Positions 40,605 through 49,613 of a stretch of DNA of 64,000 nucleotides are shown in pieces (positions within the stretch are counted from its first letter, which is position 1; the number at the start of each line of letters is the position of its first letter). The notes below the pieces were generated by a model, which was given only the letters and a program-made list of their open reading frames with translations, had not been told where the DNA came from and did not search any database. The stretch covers positions 3,092,501 to 3,156,500 of the forward strand of contig NZ_CP018866.1 in the NCBI RefSeq assembly GCF_002250055.1. The letters run 5' to 3'. Origin of the DNA: Sutcliffiella cohnii. Its GTDB lineage: Bacteria; Bacillota; Bacilli; Bacillales; Bacillaceae_I. A program made the position numbers and the translations under genes.

Positions 40605-40680
40605 CTGCCCTGAAAATAGGTTGGAGTTATGATTTAATCCGTTCCTCTTCGCTACGAGTCACTCACGGTTCTAAACTGTA
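40605..40680. repeat. Truncated relic of the repeat at 14420-14546
   Basis: TGAAAATAGG, CTTCGCTAC and ACTCACGGTTCTAAA recur in the same order as at 14416-14545, with the middle deleted. It lies between hrcA and hemW. Confidence 0.5.
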
Positions 40681-40741
40681 AGAGTCTTCACTCTAATTTC
40701 ATATTACATGGTGCAAGCTTTACTATCGCGGAGGTCTTCCC

Positions 40742-41884
40742 TTAATTTACCCCAATAAATGATTGGAACACTTCGTTTCCGAGAAATTTACCCTTTTTCG
40801 TAAGAGAAAGTTGGTCGCCGTTCCACTGCAATAAGCCTTTTTCTATATGCTCTTGAATTTCTTTTGAAAAAACATCATCGAGTGCCTTACCGAATTTTTC
40901 CTTAAAATGACCTTTGGATACCCCTTCTGTTTTTCTTAAGCCGAGGAACATTTCTTCTTCCATTTGTTCTTGAACTGTTACATTATGTTCTTCTTTATAA
41001 GGAAAACCTGTTTCATCAATTGATTTCATGTAATGTGTTAGCGGACCAACATTAGCTCTTCGGACTCCTTGAACATAGCTATGCGCACCGGCACCAATGC
41101 CGTAATATTGTTCGTTCGCCCAATAGGTGATATTGTGCCTGCTCTCCAGTCCTACTTTAGCAAAATTACTTATTTCATATTGATGATAGTTATGCTTGGC
41201 CATTTCTTCCAATAATACTTCATACATACGTGCTTCCTCTTCTTGTGATGGTAGCGGAAGTTTACCTTTATTCATTAAATTATAAAAGACTGTTTTTGGC
41301 TCAATAATTAATGAGTATGCAGAATAATGCTCCATTTCCAGCGCAAGAGCGGTTTTTAGCGTTTCTTCAAAATCTTCTACTGTTTGATCTGGTAAGCTAT
41401 AAATAAGGTCAATACTAATATTTTCAAACCCTACTTCCCTTGCATTTGTGATCGATTGAAAAACATCTTTTGCTCGATGAGAACGTCCAATTCTTTTTAA
41501 CAACTCATCGTTAAAACTTTGTACTCCGAAGCTTAGGCGATTAACGTGGAAATCTTTTAACACCTTTAGTTTATCGTTAGTTAAGTCTCCAGGGTTAGCT
41601 TCAAATGTAAATTCCACCGTATCTTTTTGAAATGGTAGATGCTCATGAATGGATGTTAAAAATACTTCGAGCTGACTAGCAGATAAGGAAGTTGGCGTTC
41701 CTCCCCCTACAAAAATAGTATCGAGGTTTTCTGTAGGGAATCTTTCCACCGTTTTTTTCATTTCTACATCCATTTGTTGCAAGTATTCGTCCACCGGCTG
41801 GTTTTTTAAAAACACTTTATTAAAGTCACAATAGTGACAAATATGCTCACAAAAGGGTATATGCAAATAGGCAGCTTTTATCAC
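40742..41884 (-). CDS. hemW: Radical SAM heme chaperone HemW
   Basis: The 380-residue protein belongs to the HemW family (formerly HemN-like, annotated as coproporphyrinogen oxidase). The radical-SAM motif is CEHICHYCDF (C12, C16, C19). The later motifs VGGGTPTSL, FGVQSFNDELLKRIGR and SIDLIYSLPDQT are typical. HemW proteins bind heme and probably deliver it rather than oxidise coproporphyrinogen. It follows lepA, as in Bacillus, but a terminator lies between them. Confidence 0.93.
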   Translation of the reverse strand: MIKAAYLHIPFCEHICHYCDFNKVFLKNQPVDEYLQQMDVEMKKTVERFPTENLDTIFVGGGTPTSLSASQLEVFLTSIHEHLPFQKDTVEFTFEANPGDLTNDKLKVLKDFHVNRLSFGVQSFNDELLKRIGRSHRAKDVFQSITNAREVGFENISIDLIYSLPDQTVEDFEETLKTALALEMEHYSAYSLIIEPKTVFYNLMNKGKLPLPSQEEEARMYEVLLEEMAKHNYHQYEISNFAKVGLESRHNITYWANEQYYGIGAGAHSYVQGVRRANVGPLTHYMKSIDETGFPYKEEHNVTVQEQMEEEMFLGLRKTEGVSKGHFKEKFGKALDDVFSKEIQEHIEKGLLQWNGDQLSLTKKGKFLGNEVFQSFIGVN

Positions 41885-41924
41885 TTATCTCACACTTTCT
41901 TGTTTAGATTATATATAGAAAAAA

Positions 41925-41943
41925 CCGCAGTTGAATTCTGCGG
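41925..41943 (-). terminator. Rho-independent terminator of lepA
   Basis: CCGCAG pairs with CTGCGG around seven bases, followed by six T on the minus strand, 13 bases after the stop. Confidence 0.8.
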
Positions 41944-41955
41944 TGTTTTTCCGTT

Positions 41956-43791
41956 TTACTTTTTGCTGTTGCTATCGTCCATTTTAAGTACTGCCATAAA
42001 TGCTTCTTGTGGCACTTCTACGGAACCAACAGATTTCATTCGTTTTTTACCTTCTTTTTGTTTCTCTAATAATTTACGTTTACGAGAGATATCTCCACCG
42101 TAACATTTCGCTAATACGTTTTTACGCATTGCTTTAATAGTAGAACGAGCAACAATTTTTTGTCCGATGGCCGCCTGTATCGGCACTTCGAATTGCTGTC
42201 TTGGAATAAGATCTTTTAGTTTTTCAACAATTACTTTTCCACGTTCGTAAGCGGCATCGCGGTGAACGATAAAGGAAAGTGCATCTACATATTCAGCGTT
42301 TAATAAAATATCCATCTTCACAAGCTTAGACGGTTTGTAACCAATTAATTCGTAATCAAAAGATGCATACCCTTTTGTATTAGATTTTAATTGATCGAAG
42401 AAGTCATATACGATTTCTGCTAACGGAATTTCGTATATAATGCTTACACGTTTTTCATCTAAATATTGCATATCAATAAAGTTTCCGCGTTTATCTTGGC
42501 ATAGTTCCATAACCGCTCCTACATAATCATTCGGAACCATAATAGTAGCTTTTACGTAAGGTTCTTCTACACGGTCAATAGATTGTGGATCTGGCATGTT
42601 AGATGGGTTATCGACTCTTAATTCTTCACCATCTGTTAAGAAAACGTTGTAAATAACAGATGGTGCTGTCGTAATAAGATCAATATTAAATTCACGTTCA
42701 ATTCTTTCCTGAATAATTTCCATGTGTAATAAACCTAAAAACCCACAACGGAATCCAAACCCTAATGCTTGAGAAGTTTCTGGCTCATATTGTAACGCAG
42801 AGTCATTTAGTTCTAATTTTTCTAAAGCATCACGTAGATCGTTAAACTTAGCAGAGTCAATTGGATATAGTCCACAGAATACCATTGGATTTAATTTACG
42901 ATAACCTGGTAACGGTTCTGTTGCACCGTTTTTCGCACTCGTTATCGTATCCCCAACACGAGTGTCTCCAACATTTTTAATAGACGCTGTTAAAAAACCT
43001 ACATCTCCAACTGTTAGCTCATCGAGTTGTAACGGTTTTGGGGTAAATACACCGACTTCATTAACTTCAAACTCTTTTCCTGTTGCCATCATTTTTATTT
43101 TGTCTCCTACTTTAACAGTACCTTCGACAACACGAATATAGGCAACTACACCTCGGTAAGGGTCAAATAACGAGTCAAAAATCAAAGCTTTTAAAGGTGC
43201 TTCTGGGTCACCTTCTGGAGCTGGTATTTTTTGAACAGCTTGTTCTAAAATGTCTTCAATCCCGATACCAGCTTTCGCACTTGCTAAAACAGCTTCAGAT
43301 GCATCTAAACCGATAACATCTTCAATTTCTTGACGAACACGCTCAGGCTCTGCGCTCGGAAGGTCTATTTTGTTAATAACCGGCATAATTTCAAGATTGT
43401 TATCTAGTGCTAAATATACATTCGCTAACGTTTGGGCTTCGATACCTTGTGCTGCATCAACTACTAATATAGCCCCTTCACAAGCAGCTAAGCTTCGCGA
43501 TACTTCATAAGTAAAATCGACGTGTCCCGGTGTATCAATAAGGTGGAAAATATATGTTTCTCCATCCTTTGCTTTATATCTAAGCTGAACAGCATTTAAC
43601 TTAATCGTAATGCCTCGCTCACGCTCTAAGTCCATAGAATCAAGTAATTGGGCTTTCATTTCACGCTGCGTTAAGGCAGATGTTTTTTCTAGTATTCGGT
43701 CAGCTAAGGTAGATTTTCCATGGTCAATATGAGCAATAATGGAAAAATTTCTTATTTTCGACTGACGTTCTAATCTTTCTTCTCTATTCAT
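41956..43791 (-). CDS. lepA: Elongation factor 4 (LepA)
   Basis: LepA (611 residues) is a translational GTPase that acts in ribosome assembly or back-translocation. G1 AHIDHGKS (about residues 20-27), G3 DTPGHVDF and G4 NKIDLPSA are visible. EF-G-like domains follow, and the LepA-specific C-terminal domain ends in [16 protein letters not shown] plus a short tail. AGGAGTG six bases upstream supports the ATG at 43791. It is the last gene before the repeat and IS region, upstream of yqxA. Confidence 0.97.
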   Translation of the reverse strand: MNREERLERQSKIRNFSIIAHIDHGKSTLADRILEKTSALTQREMKAQLLDSMDLERERGITIKLNAVQLRYKAKDGETYIFHLIDTPGHVDFTYEVSRSLAACEGAILVVDAAQGIEAQTLANVYLALDNNLEIMPVINKIDLPSAEPERVRQEIEDVIGLDASEAVLASAKAGIGIEDILEQAVQKIPAPEGDPEAPLKALIFDSLFDPYRGVVAYIRVVEGTVKVGDKIKMMATGKEFEVNEVGVFTPKPLQLDELTVGDVGFLTASIKNVGDTRVGDTITSAKNGATEPLPGYRKLNPMVFCGLYPIDSAKFNDLRDALEKLELNDSALQYEPETSQALGFGFRCGFLGLLHMEIIQERIEREFNIDLITTAPSVIYNVFLTDGEELRVDNPSNMPDPQSIDRVEEPYVKATIMVPNDYVGAVMELCQDKRGNFIDMQYLDEKRVSIIYEIPLAEIVYDFFDQLKSNTKGYASFDYELIGYKPSKLVKMDILLNAEYVDALSFIVHRDAAYERGKVIVEKLKDLIPRQQFEVPIQAAIGQKIVARSTIKAMRKNVLAKCYGGDISRKRKLLEKQKEGKKRMKSVGSVEVPQEAFMAVLKMDDSNSKK

Positions 43792-43933
43792 CACGTTCAC
43801 TCCTACATAATCGGCAACATACAGTACAATTGATTATATCAATATTAATTTTTAGAATCAATGAAATTTATAGGCTCCCGTCAACTGGATACATTTACCT
43901 ATTTCGTTTGAAGGTGCTGGCGCGCTCCGCTTT

Positions 43934-44022
43934 CGTTTTATTTGCGATAACTACGTTTTATTTGCGATAACTACGTTTTATTTGCGATAACTACGTTTTA
44001 TTTGCGATAACTACGTTTTATT
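43934..44022. repeat. 20-bp minisatellite, left part
   Basis: Four exact units of CGTTTTATTTGCGATAACTA plus nine bases of a fifth (44014-44022) lie just before the IS256-family element. The array continues after the IS at 45405. The region 43792-43933 holds nothing else I can support apart from a short GC-rich scrap near 43911. Confidence 0.95.
44015..44022. repeat. Left copy of the 8-bp target duplication
   Basis: GTTTTATT directly before the IS256-family element matches 45405-45412 directly after it. Because it falls inside an exact tandem repeat, its length is slightly ambiguous. Confidence 0.75.
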
Positions 44023-44075
44023 GATGATGTATAAAAGTATGTGTAAGTCCTTTTGCTAGACAAATAAAAAAGGAC

Positions 44076-44124
44076 AAAGTACTCTCTGAGTTATCACCAC
44101 AATAACCTTTGAGAGGAGTACTTT
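44076..44124 (+). promoter_or_regulatory. Hairpin covering the transposase ribosome binding site
   Basis: AAAGTACTC (44076-44084) pairs with GAGTACTTT (44116-44124). The 3' arm includes part of AGAGGAG, the binding site for the ATG at 44129. Readthrough transcripts from outside could be translated poorly. Confidence 0.5.
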
Positions 44125-44128
44125 ATCC

Positions 44129-45304
44129 ATGTCTCATTTTAACACAGATAAATTAGATTTAGCCACTATCTTAAAAATCTCCATGCAGGATCTCCTAAAG
44201 GAGAAAATAGAAACTATCTTGCGTGAGGAAATCAAGAGTGTACTAGAGAACGAACCTGTCGGAGAAGGAAATTCGCGTAACGGATACTATCCGAGGACTC
44301 TCGACACCATGTATGGCCGCGTTGAAGATTTGGCTGTTCCCCGTGATCGTAAGGGAGAGTTCACAACTAATATGTTTGAGCCTTATCAGAGGCGAATGGT
44401 TGCAGTAGATGAGCTCGTTGTTCAACTTTATCAACACGGGGTTGGAGTCCGTCAGGTAGGGAGCATCTTGAAAAACTTGCTTGGGGAACAATATTCCCCT
44501 GGCACCATATCGAATATCACATCTGCCGTGATGGAGGATGTGATTGAATGGCAGAACCGCCCTTTAAAGGAGCGCTATTGTGCTTTATTTCTTGATGCTT
44601 TATTTGTAAAGATTCGTAGAGATACAGTAGCCAAAGAAGCTGTCTATATTGTTCTAGGAATTACTCCGGAAGGCCACAGGGAAATCCTTGGTTTTTATGT
44701 AGGAGGAATAGAATCTTCAAATGGTTGGAAGGAAATCCTCCAGGACCTGCGCAACAGAGGAGTACAGGAAGTACTGCTAGGCGTTTTTGACGGACTGACT
44801 GGTCTCGAAGAGGCATTTCGTTCCATCTTTCCAAAAGCTGATGTTCAACGTTGTGTAATACACAAGGTCCGTTCCACTATGAATAAAGCACGTAAGAAGG
44901 ATCAAGCTGAGCTAAGTACTGATTTTAAAAAAGTCTATACATCAAGCACATACGAAGAAGCTGAGAAAGCGTTCGGAGAGCTCAGGGAGAAATGGAAAAA
45001 GCGCTACAGTCGAGAAATAGCTTCTTGGGAAGAAGACCTTCCAGTACTCTTAACCTTTTTACGCTACCCTGAGGATGTCCAAAAGTACATCTACACTACA
45101 AATCTTATTGAGCGTACCATTAAGGAAATCCGCAAGAGGTTAAAAACCATGAATAGCCTGCCTAACATTGAAGCAGCTGAAAAGATTACGTACCTGACCT
45201 CTATCGACTATAACGAGCGCTGGTCAAGAAGAAAACTAAGTGGATTCGGCCTAGCTCATGATCAAATATTAAAAATGTTTGAGGAGCGGTATCCCAAAGC
45301 CTAA
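44129..45304 (+). CDS. IS256-family (Mutator-type) DDE transposase
   Basis: The 391-residue transposase has the family's order: N-terminal DNA-binding region, SRNGYYPRTL, LDALFVKIR with the first catalytic Asp (about residue 156), VLGITPEGHREILGF, VFDGLTGLEEAF with the second Asp (about 221), QRCVIHKVR and the late YTTNLIERTIKEIRKR containing the catalytic Glu. Its length is normal and no stop or frameshift is present. The codon use and higher GC differ from neighbouring genes, consistent with transfer. Confidence 0.95.
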   Translation: MSHFNTDKLDLATILKISMQDLLKEKIETILREEIKSVLENEPVGEGNSRNGYYPRTLDTMYGRVEDLAVPRDRKGEFTTNMFEPYQRRMVAVDELVVQLYQHGVGVRQVGSILKNLLGEQYSPGTISNITSAVMEDVIEWQNRPLKERYCALFLDALFVKIRRDTVAKEAVYIVLGITPEGHREILGFYVGGIESSNGWKEILQDLRNRGVQEVLLGVFDGLTGLEEAFRSIFPKADVQRCVIHKVRSTMNKARKKDQAELSTDFKKVYTSSTYEEAEKAFGELREKWKKRYSREIASWEEDLPVLLTFLRYPEDVQKYIYTTNLIERTIKEIRKRLKTMNSLPNIEAAEKITYLTSIDYNERWSRRKLSGFGLAHDQILKMFEERYPKA

Positions 45305-45305
45305 A

Positions 45306-45347
45306 AGTGGAGGATTCAGGCAGCCGCGGCTGCCTGAATCCTCCACT
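45306..45347 (+). repeat. Perfect 42-bp palindrome after the transposase gene
   Basis: A 21-bp arm starting AGTGGAGGATTCAGG is followed with no spacer by its exact complement. It begins one base after the transposase stop codon. It would form an extremely stable hairpin in RNA. No T-run follows, so it may be a terminator, a stabiliser or a cruciform. Confidence 0.85.
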
Positions 45348-45404
45348 AACAAAGACATATAACTCATTGAGTACAAATGCTTACACATAATTATTGACAG
45401 TACC

Positions 45405-45501
45405 GTTTTATTTGCGATAACTACGTTTTATTTGCGATAACTACGTTTTATTTGCGATAACTACGTTTTATTTGCGATAACTACGTTTTATTTGCGATAA
45501 C
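45405..45501. repeat. 20-bp minisatellite, right part
   Basis: It begins with the duplicated GTTTTATT and continues with exact copies, ending with an 18-base unit. Together with the left part, the original array held about nine units in perfect register. Confidence 0.95.
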
Positions 45502-45535
45502 AAAAAAGTTCCTACGCAAAGCGTGGAACTTTTTT
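45502..45535 (-). terminator. Rho-independent terminator of the gpr-spoIIP-yqxA run
   Basis: AAAAAAGTTCC pairs with GGAACTTTTTT, with an inner ACGC/GCGT stem. It lies five bases beyond the yqxA stop. Confidence 0.88.
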
Positions 45536-45539
45536 ACAA

Positions 45540-45887
45540 TTATAACTCTTTTACTTTTTCAACCGAATCTTGAATCACTTTCCCTACTGCATTCGTAACT
45601 CCGTCAGCAAGTTTTTTCCCCATCGAGGAATAAAAGTTATGTGATTTAATTTGCTCTAACTTTTGTTGCTTTGCCTCTATATCTTGTTTCGTTCCTTCTG
45701 CACCTAACAGCGTTCGCTTTTCACCATCTTCTTTTTCAAAAATGTGAAAAGGTTGTCCACCCGAAGTATCGCCTTCAACACCTTGCATTTTTTTCATTCC
45801 TTCATTCGCTTGACCTATTCCTAAAAGCACTCCAAGAAATAACACAAGCGCGATAAATGTACACTTTAGCATAAATCTTTTCATCAT
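45540..45887 (-). CDS. yqxA: YqxA family protein (DUF3679)
   Basis: The 115-residue protein has a hydrophobic N-terminal segment (about residues 6-26, signal or anchor). A short exported domain with QPFHIFEKEDG follows, then an amphipathic C-terminal helix. Its place between lepA and spoIIP is that of B. subtilis yqxA, and the sequence fits that family. Its function is unknown; cotranscription with spoIIP suggests a sporulation link. GAGGTG supports the start at 45887. Confidence 0.8.
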   Translation of the reverse strand: MMKRFMLKCTFIALVLFLGVLLGIGQANEGMKKMQGVEGDTSGGQPFHIFEKEDGEKRTLLGAEGTKQDIEAKQQKLEQIKSHNFYSSMGKKLADGVTNAVGKVIQDSVEKVKEL

Positions 45888-45929
45888 ACTTGTTCGCACC
45901 TCACAAATTAGAATGTAGGAGAGATCATT

Positions 45930-47123
45930 TTATTGTCCTTCTCCTTGTGGTGTTCCATCTACTTTTTCAGCCTGCCAGTAGAACTCGCTGAACACATCCG
46001 CAAATGCTTCTACTGTCCGATACATTTCTTCAAATGTATTTTCTACTCCGCCGATTTCAATAAGAATGGAATTTTCAGATAAGTCTTGGTTGTAGACACC
46101 ATTTACGCTACCTTTAGGAACAAAAGATCCTCTACTAACTCCTGGATATTTTTCCTCGAATAACTCGTGCAATTCAGCAACTAATCTTTCATTCTTTTCA
46201 TAGTTAGGGTTGTTCTTCCCAATTACAAACATAACTCTTGCATATTTTTCACCATTCAGATCAATAGTTGTAATATCTTTCCCTTGAGAATCTCTATGAA
46301 TATCAATGAAATATTGTAAATCACGATTAGAGGCCATTGCTTCTTTTACTACTGGCCTAGACGCATTATAAGCTTGTCCAAAGACCCAGCCTCGTTTATT
46401 TAAGTCTTCCATAATATCTTTTGTTTCAAACTGTGCTCCGACACCACGTGTTTCGAGCTCGGTTTTTAATCTTTCACCTAACCTTGTTACATTTACTTGT
46501 GAATGATAGGCACGATCAGCTTCTGTAACACCTTCTAAATACGGTAAAAATGATTCTGTATTATGCGTGTTATAAATATAAACAACCTTACGATCACCAG
46601 TATTATTAGCTGGAGGAGTAGTGTTCCCCTCACCTGTTGAATCTTCTTCTTCAAGATTTATAATAGCAGCCTCTCGTTCAGCCATCATTACATCACGAGG
46701 AGGAGGTGACTCAAATGGTAAATTTGTATAATTTGTTCCTTGACCAGCGATTAGTATTTCTCCATCATATTGCCTAAAACCAGGAATTTCCCCTCGAATT
46801 AAACTACGTGGATCGTCTAAATTTAAACTTGTCGTTAATTGAAAAAGCGCTGATACATAATTTGGCTTTTTCACACCTTCAGAAATTCCTTGGGTAAAAT
46901 AAGCATTTTCGTATCCAAAAATAAATAATAGTGACTCTCCAGAAAATCGTTTTGAAAACTCATTTATAGCCGAGAACGTTACTCGGTACTCTGGTTTTAA
47001 GGAGGTTAATAATCCGGATACCGCGAAAATTAACATAAAGCCTGCGATGATTGCTACGATTGTTTTTTTAATGCTTGTCCCATTTATTGTTACGACGACG
47101 CTTGAGGAGCGGTAGCCCTTCAT
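45930..47123 (-). CDS. spoIIP: Stage II sporulation protein P
   Basis: SpoIIP (397 residues) is an amidase and endopeptidase of the DMP complex that thins septal peptidoglycan during engulfment. It has an N-terminal transmembrane segment (about 20-40), a variable extracellular linker and the C-terminal amidase domain. Zinc-binding candidates are H189 in YNTHNTESF, the histidine in YFIDIHRDS and the glutamate in ILIEIGGVENT. It is directly downstream of gpr, as in Bacillus, and partners SpoIID and SpoIIM are outside the window. Confidence 0.95.
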   Translation of the reverse strand: MKGYRSSSVVVTINGTSIKKTIVAIIAGFMLIFAVSGLLTSLKPEYRVTFSAINEFSKRFSGESLLFIFGYENAYFTQGISEGVKKPNYVSALFQLTTSLNLDDPRSLIRGEIPGFRQYDGEILIAGQGTNYTNLPFESPPPRDVMMAEREAAIINLEEEDSTGEGNTTPPANNTGDRKVVYIYNTHNTESFLPYLEGVTEADRAYHSQVNVTRLGERLKTELETRGVGAQFETKDIMEDLNKRGWVFGQAYNASRPVVKEAMASNRDLQYFIDIHRDSQGKDITTIDLNGEKYARVMFVIGKNNPNYEKNERLVAELHELFEEKYPGVSRGSFVPKGSVNGVYNQDLSENSILIEIGGVENTFEEMYRTVEAFADVFSEFYWQAEKVDGTPQGEGQ

Positions 47124-47135
47124 GAAAAATACTCA

Positions 47136-47180
47136 CCCTTTCCTTCACGATTACTAGATGTGTATGTCGGAAGGAAAGGG
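47136..47180 (-). terminator. Hairpin between gpr and spoIIP
   Basis: CCCTTTCCTTC pairs with GAAGGAAAGGG around 23 bases, just upstream of spoIIP. The T-run is weak, so it may attenuate rather than stop transcription from gpr. Confidence 0.5.
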
Positions 47181-47253
47181 TTTAGAACAAGCTTGTCCTA
47201 TTTATATTTAAGTTTTTAAACTTGTTTATTTTTTACATCCCTCAAAGTAATAA

Positions 47254-48366
47254 TTAATGCGTATAAGCTCCTACATTATCTTGATCTACTTGACTATGTA
47301 GTGCTGCATTTAAGCCGCCAGCAATAACGTTCCCCATATCTTCTATAAAATCATCCACTTCTTTAGGTGTTACCATTAAATTATGACCAAGGGGCTGAAG
47401 CACTTCATGTATTAACCTTCTTTTTTCCTCTTCTTCTAGCGTACCAACCATTCCTAAAAAGCTTTGGCGATGTTCCTCTGATGGCAGATCTTCGTCAGTT
47501 AACACTTTTTTCTCACCAAACGTCATTCCGGCAGGGGCTAGAGCACGAGATGGTCGGTCTCCTTCTTTCATTTCTCTACCAAAATGCTTCAAAATAAAAT
47601 CTATCGTATCACTTGTAATGGAAACTGCATCTACAACCGTTGGGATACCTATAGCGATAACAGGAATTCCTAACGTTTCTTTACTCAATTCTTTCCGTTT
47701 ATTTCCTACTCCTGATCCCGGATGAATACCAGTATCTGAAATTTGTATCGTAGAGTTCACTCGTTCTACTGACCTTGCAGCTAATGCGTCAATCGCTATA
47801 ACGAAATCTGGCTTTGACTTTTCTACTACTCCAAAAATGATGTCACTCGTTTCAATTCCAGTTAATCCCATAACACCAGGCACGATGGAACTTACCGGAC
47901 GAAATCCTTCTTGTACATTCTCTGGTTGAAGCGCAAATAGATGTCTCGTAATTAGTAAGTTTTCACATACTATCGGCCCTAGCGCATCAGGTGTTACATT
48001 CCAGTTCCCTAATCCTACAACTAAACAGCTTGCATCTTTCGGAATTCCTAATTGTTCTAAAAATCGGGAAAACTCTTTTGCGAAAACTGTTTCTACTCTA
48101 TCTTGCAGTTCTGTATCCTTTTGCCGGATTCCTTGAACCTCGAATGTTAAATAATTTCCTGGCTTTTTCCCAGTAATCTCTGCTCCTTGTTCGGTAATTG
48201 TTACGGTCGTAATTTTTACTCCATCTTCTTCGCGATCTTTTATTACAACACCTTCAAGTGCCGAAACAGGCTCCTTCGCATCTTGATTATGTTTATCTAA
48301 TGCCATCTGGCTAGCTTCCACTGCTAGGTCGGTTCGTATGTTGTATTGGCTTAAATCTAGTTCCAC
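47254..48366 (-). CDS. gpr: Germination protease
   Basis: Gpr (about 370 residues) is the A25 aspartic-type zymogen that degrades small acid-soluble proteins on germination. Conserved SASP-protease stretches include RTDLAVEA near the processing region, [14 protein letters not shown] and [12 protein letters not shown] with the catalytic Asp candidates, and [15 protein letters not shown]. The start is either GTG (48366, ten bases behind AGGAGG) or a TTG two codons earlier. It precedes spoIIP. It would be expected to be SigG-controlled, but I do not see a clear promoter. Confidence 0.94.
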   Translation of the reverse strand: MELDLSQYNIRTDLAVEASQMALDKHNQDAKEPVSALEGVVIKDREEDGVKITTVTITEQGAEITGKKPGNYLTFEVQGIRQKDTELQDRVETVFAKEFSRFLEQLGIPKDASCLVVGLGNWNVTPDALGPIVCENLLITRHLFALQPENVQEGFRPVSSIVPGVMGLTGIETSDIIFGVVEKSKPDFVIAIDALAARSVERVNSTIQISDTGIHPGSGVGNKRKELSKETLGIPVIAIGIPTVVDAVSITSDTIDFILKHFGREMKEGDRPSRALAPAGMTFGEKKVLTDEDLPSEEHRQSFLGMVGTLEEEEKRRLIHEVLQPLGHNLMVTPKEVDDFIEDMGNVIAGGLNAALHSQVDQDNVGAYTH

Positions 48367-48510
48367 TGTCAAAAGTCCTCCTATCATCTCTTACCAAAAT
48401 TTACTTTTATCTTTACCTAACTTACATTTATTCATGCAAAGAAGTTTAATCGTCAAGTTTTTTTAGTAGACTTATTCGGTCAGCAATACTTACTCCAGAT
48501 CTTATAAAAG

Positions 48511-48892
48511 GACGAGGTCGGTACTTTTTCCACCTTTATCCATCAGGGGGACGAGGTCGGCACTTTTTTCCATCTATATCCATTAAGGGGCGAGGTCGGC
48601 ACTTTTTTCCATCTGTATCCATTAAGGGACGAGGTCGGTACTTTTTCCACCTTTATCAATTAGGGGGCGAGGTCGGCACTTTTTTTCCATCTGTATCCAT
48701 TAGGGGACGAGGTCGGCACTTTTTTCCATCTGTATCCATTAGGGGACGAGGTCGGCACTTTTTTCCATCTATATCCACATCAGGGGACGAGGTCGGCACT
48801 TTTTTCCATCTATATCCACATCAGGGGGCGAGGTCGGCACTTTTTTCCATCTATATCCACATCAGGGGACGAGGTCGGCACTTTTTCTCGAA
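48511..48892. repeat. Minisatellite of ten 38-41-bp units
   Basis: Units start at 48511, 48550, 48589, 48628, 48666, 48706, 48745, 48786, 48827 and 48868. Each has a nearly invariant core GACGAGGTCGGCACTTTTTT followed by a variable CCATCTATATCCA-like stretch and CAGGGG or TAGGGG. The period is not a multiple of three and no frame stays open, so it is not coding. It lies between the divergent gpr and rpsT. Sequence at 48367-48510 and 48893-48960 shows nothing further. Confidence 0.95.
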
Positions 48893-48960
48893 AAAGTCGT
48901 TTTTAGTACGATAAAAATCGAAGCTAATTCGCCTTTCAAGAAAAATACCTTGACTAACTA

Positions 48961-48989
48961 TTGCATAATCTCTTTGATTTTGATAGAAT
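48961..48989 (+). promoter_or_regulatory. SigA promoter of rpsT
   Basis: TTGCAT, a 17-base spacer and TAGAAT. The roughly 70-base leader contains a TCGAG/CTCGA hairpin (about 49014-49033). Confidence 0.7.
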
Positions 48990-49065
48990 ATCACTTGTTC
49001 TTATTGTAAAAATATCGAGTTCATATAATTCTCGATTTGTTTGAAAATGTATGGAGGTGAACTAC

Positions 49066-49332
49066 ATGCCAAATATTAAATCTGCAATTAAACGTGTAAA
49101 AACTAGCGATCAACGTCGTGCACATAATGCAACTGTTAAATCTGCAATGCGTACAGCAGTTAAGAAAGTAGAAGCTTTCGTTGCTAATAACGATGTGGAA
49201 GGTGCAAAAACTGCATACTTAGAAGCTGCAAGCCGTTTAGACAAAGCTGCTCAAAAAGGTCTTATCCACAAAAATGCTGCTGACCGTCAAAAAGCTCGCT
49301 TAGCGAAAGCTGTTAACGGTGTAACTGCATAA
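49066..49332 (+). CDS. rpsT: 30S ribosomal protein S20
   Basis: S20 (88 residues) begins [20 protein letters not shown] (first 20) and ends in [19 protein letters not shown]. It binds 16S rRNA early in assembly. GGAGGTGAACTAC precedes the ATG at 49066. The gene is alone on the plus strand with its own promoter and terminator, opposite gpr and holA, as in B. subtilis. Confidence 0.97.
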   Translation: MPNIKSAIKRVKTSDQRRAHNATVKSAMRTAVKKVEAFVANNDVEGAKTAYLEAASRLDKAAQKGLIHKNAADRQKARLAKAVNGVTA

Positions 49333-49342
49333 TGATAAAAAG

Positions 49343-49365
49343 CGATCCACTTGGGTCGTTTTTTT
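49343..49365 (+). terminator. Rho-independent terminator of rpsT
   Basis: CGATCC pairs with GGGTCG (one G-T pair) around ACTT, followed by seven T. Confidence 0.85.
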
Positions 49366-49402
49366 ATTTTCACAAGAGAAAGCGCTTTCCTATATTCTTA
49401 AA

Positions 49403-49440
49403 ACAGTGGAAAAACGAAATGTTTTTCCACTGTTTTGTTT
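49403..49440. terminator. Second strong hairpin behind rpsT
   Basis: ACAGTGGAAAAAC pairs with GTTTTTCCACTGT around GAAAT, followed by TTTGTTT. A back-up terminator is the simplest reading. Confidence 0.6.
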
Positions 49441-49572
49441 GTACACATTAAGAAAGTAGATTCAATATACGTGGTTTAATGTGTTTTATTCTATAGCAAC
49501 TACTATTAGTGAAAAATTTGTTATAAAACTAATGAACTTTTTAAAAACCTTATAATGTTAACGAACAAAAAA

Positions 49573-49606
49573 GTCCTAAAAGTCAGTTTCTACTGACTTT
49601 TAGGAC
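49573..49606 (-). terminator. Rho-independent terminator of holA
   Basis: GTCCTAAAAGTCAGT pairs with ACTGACTTTTAGGAC, followed by six T on the minus strand. The sequence closely resembles the terminator at 62587-62616. Confidence 0.9.
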
Positions 49607-49613
49607 AACTCAT

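Larger units (their letters stand above)
44023..45404 (+). mobile_element. IS256-family insertion sequence
   Basis: The 1,382-base element has imperfect terminal inverted repeats of about 25 bases: both ends share TATGTGTAAG 15 bases inside, preceded by G-T-TGT-A-AA positions in common. It encodes one Mutator-type transposase. It is flanked by GTTTTATT on both sides, an 8-bp duplication as usual for this family. The insertion split a 20-bp tandem array. Intact ends and gene suggest recent arrival. Confidence 0.92.

Noticed and set aside
43934-45501. CRISPR array
   Set aside because: The 20-bp units are directly adjacent without unique spacers, and no cas gene is present. It is a tandem minisatellite.
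48511-48892. CRISPR array or repetitive protein gene
   Set aside because: There are no unique spacers, the unit length varies (38-41) and no frame stays open.
49376-49391. CcpA-like site around AAAGCGCTTTC
   Set aside because: Two consensus mismatches, and it lies between convergent terminators with no promoter nearby.
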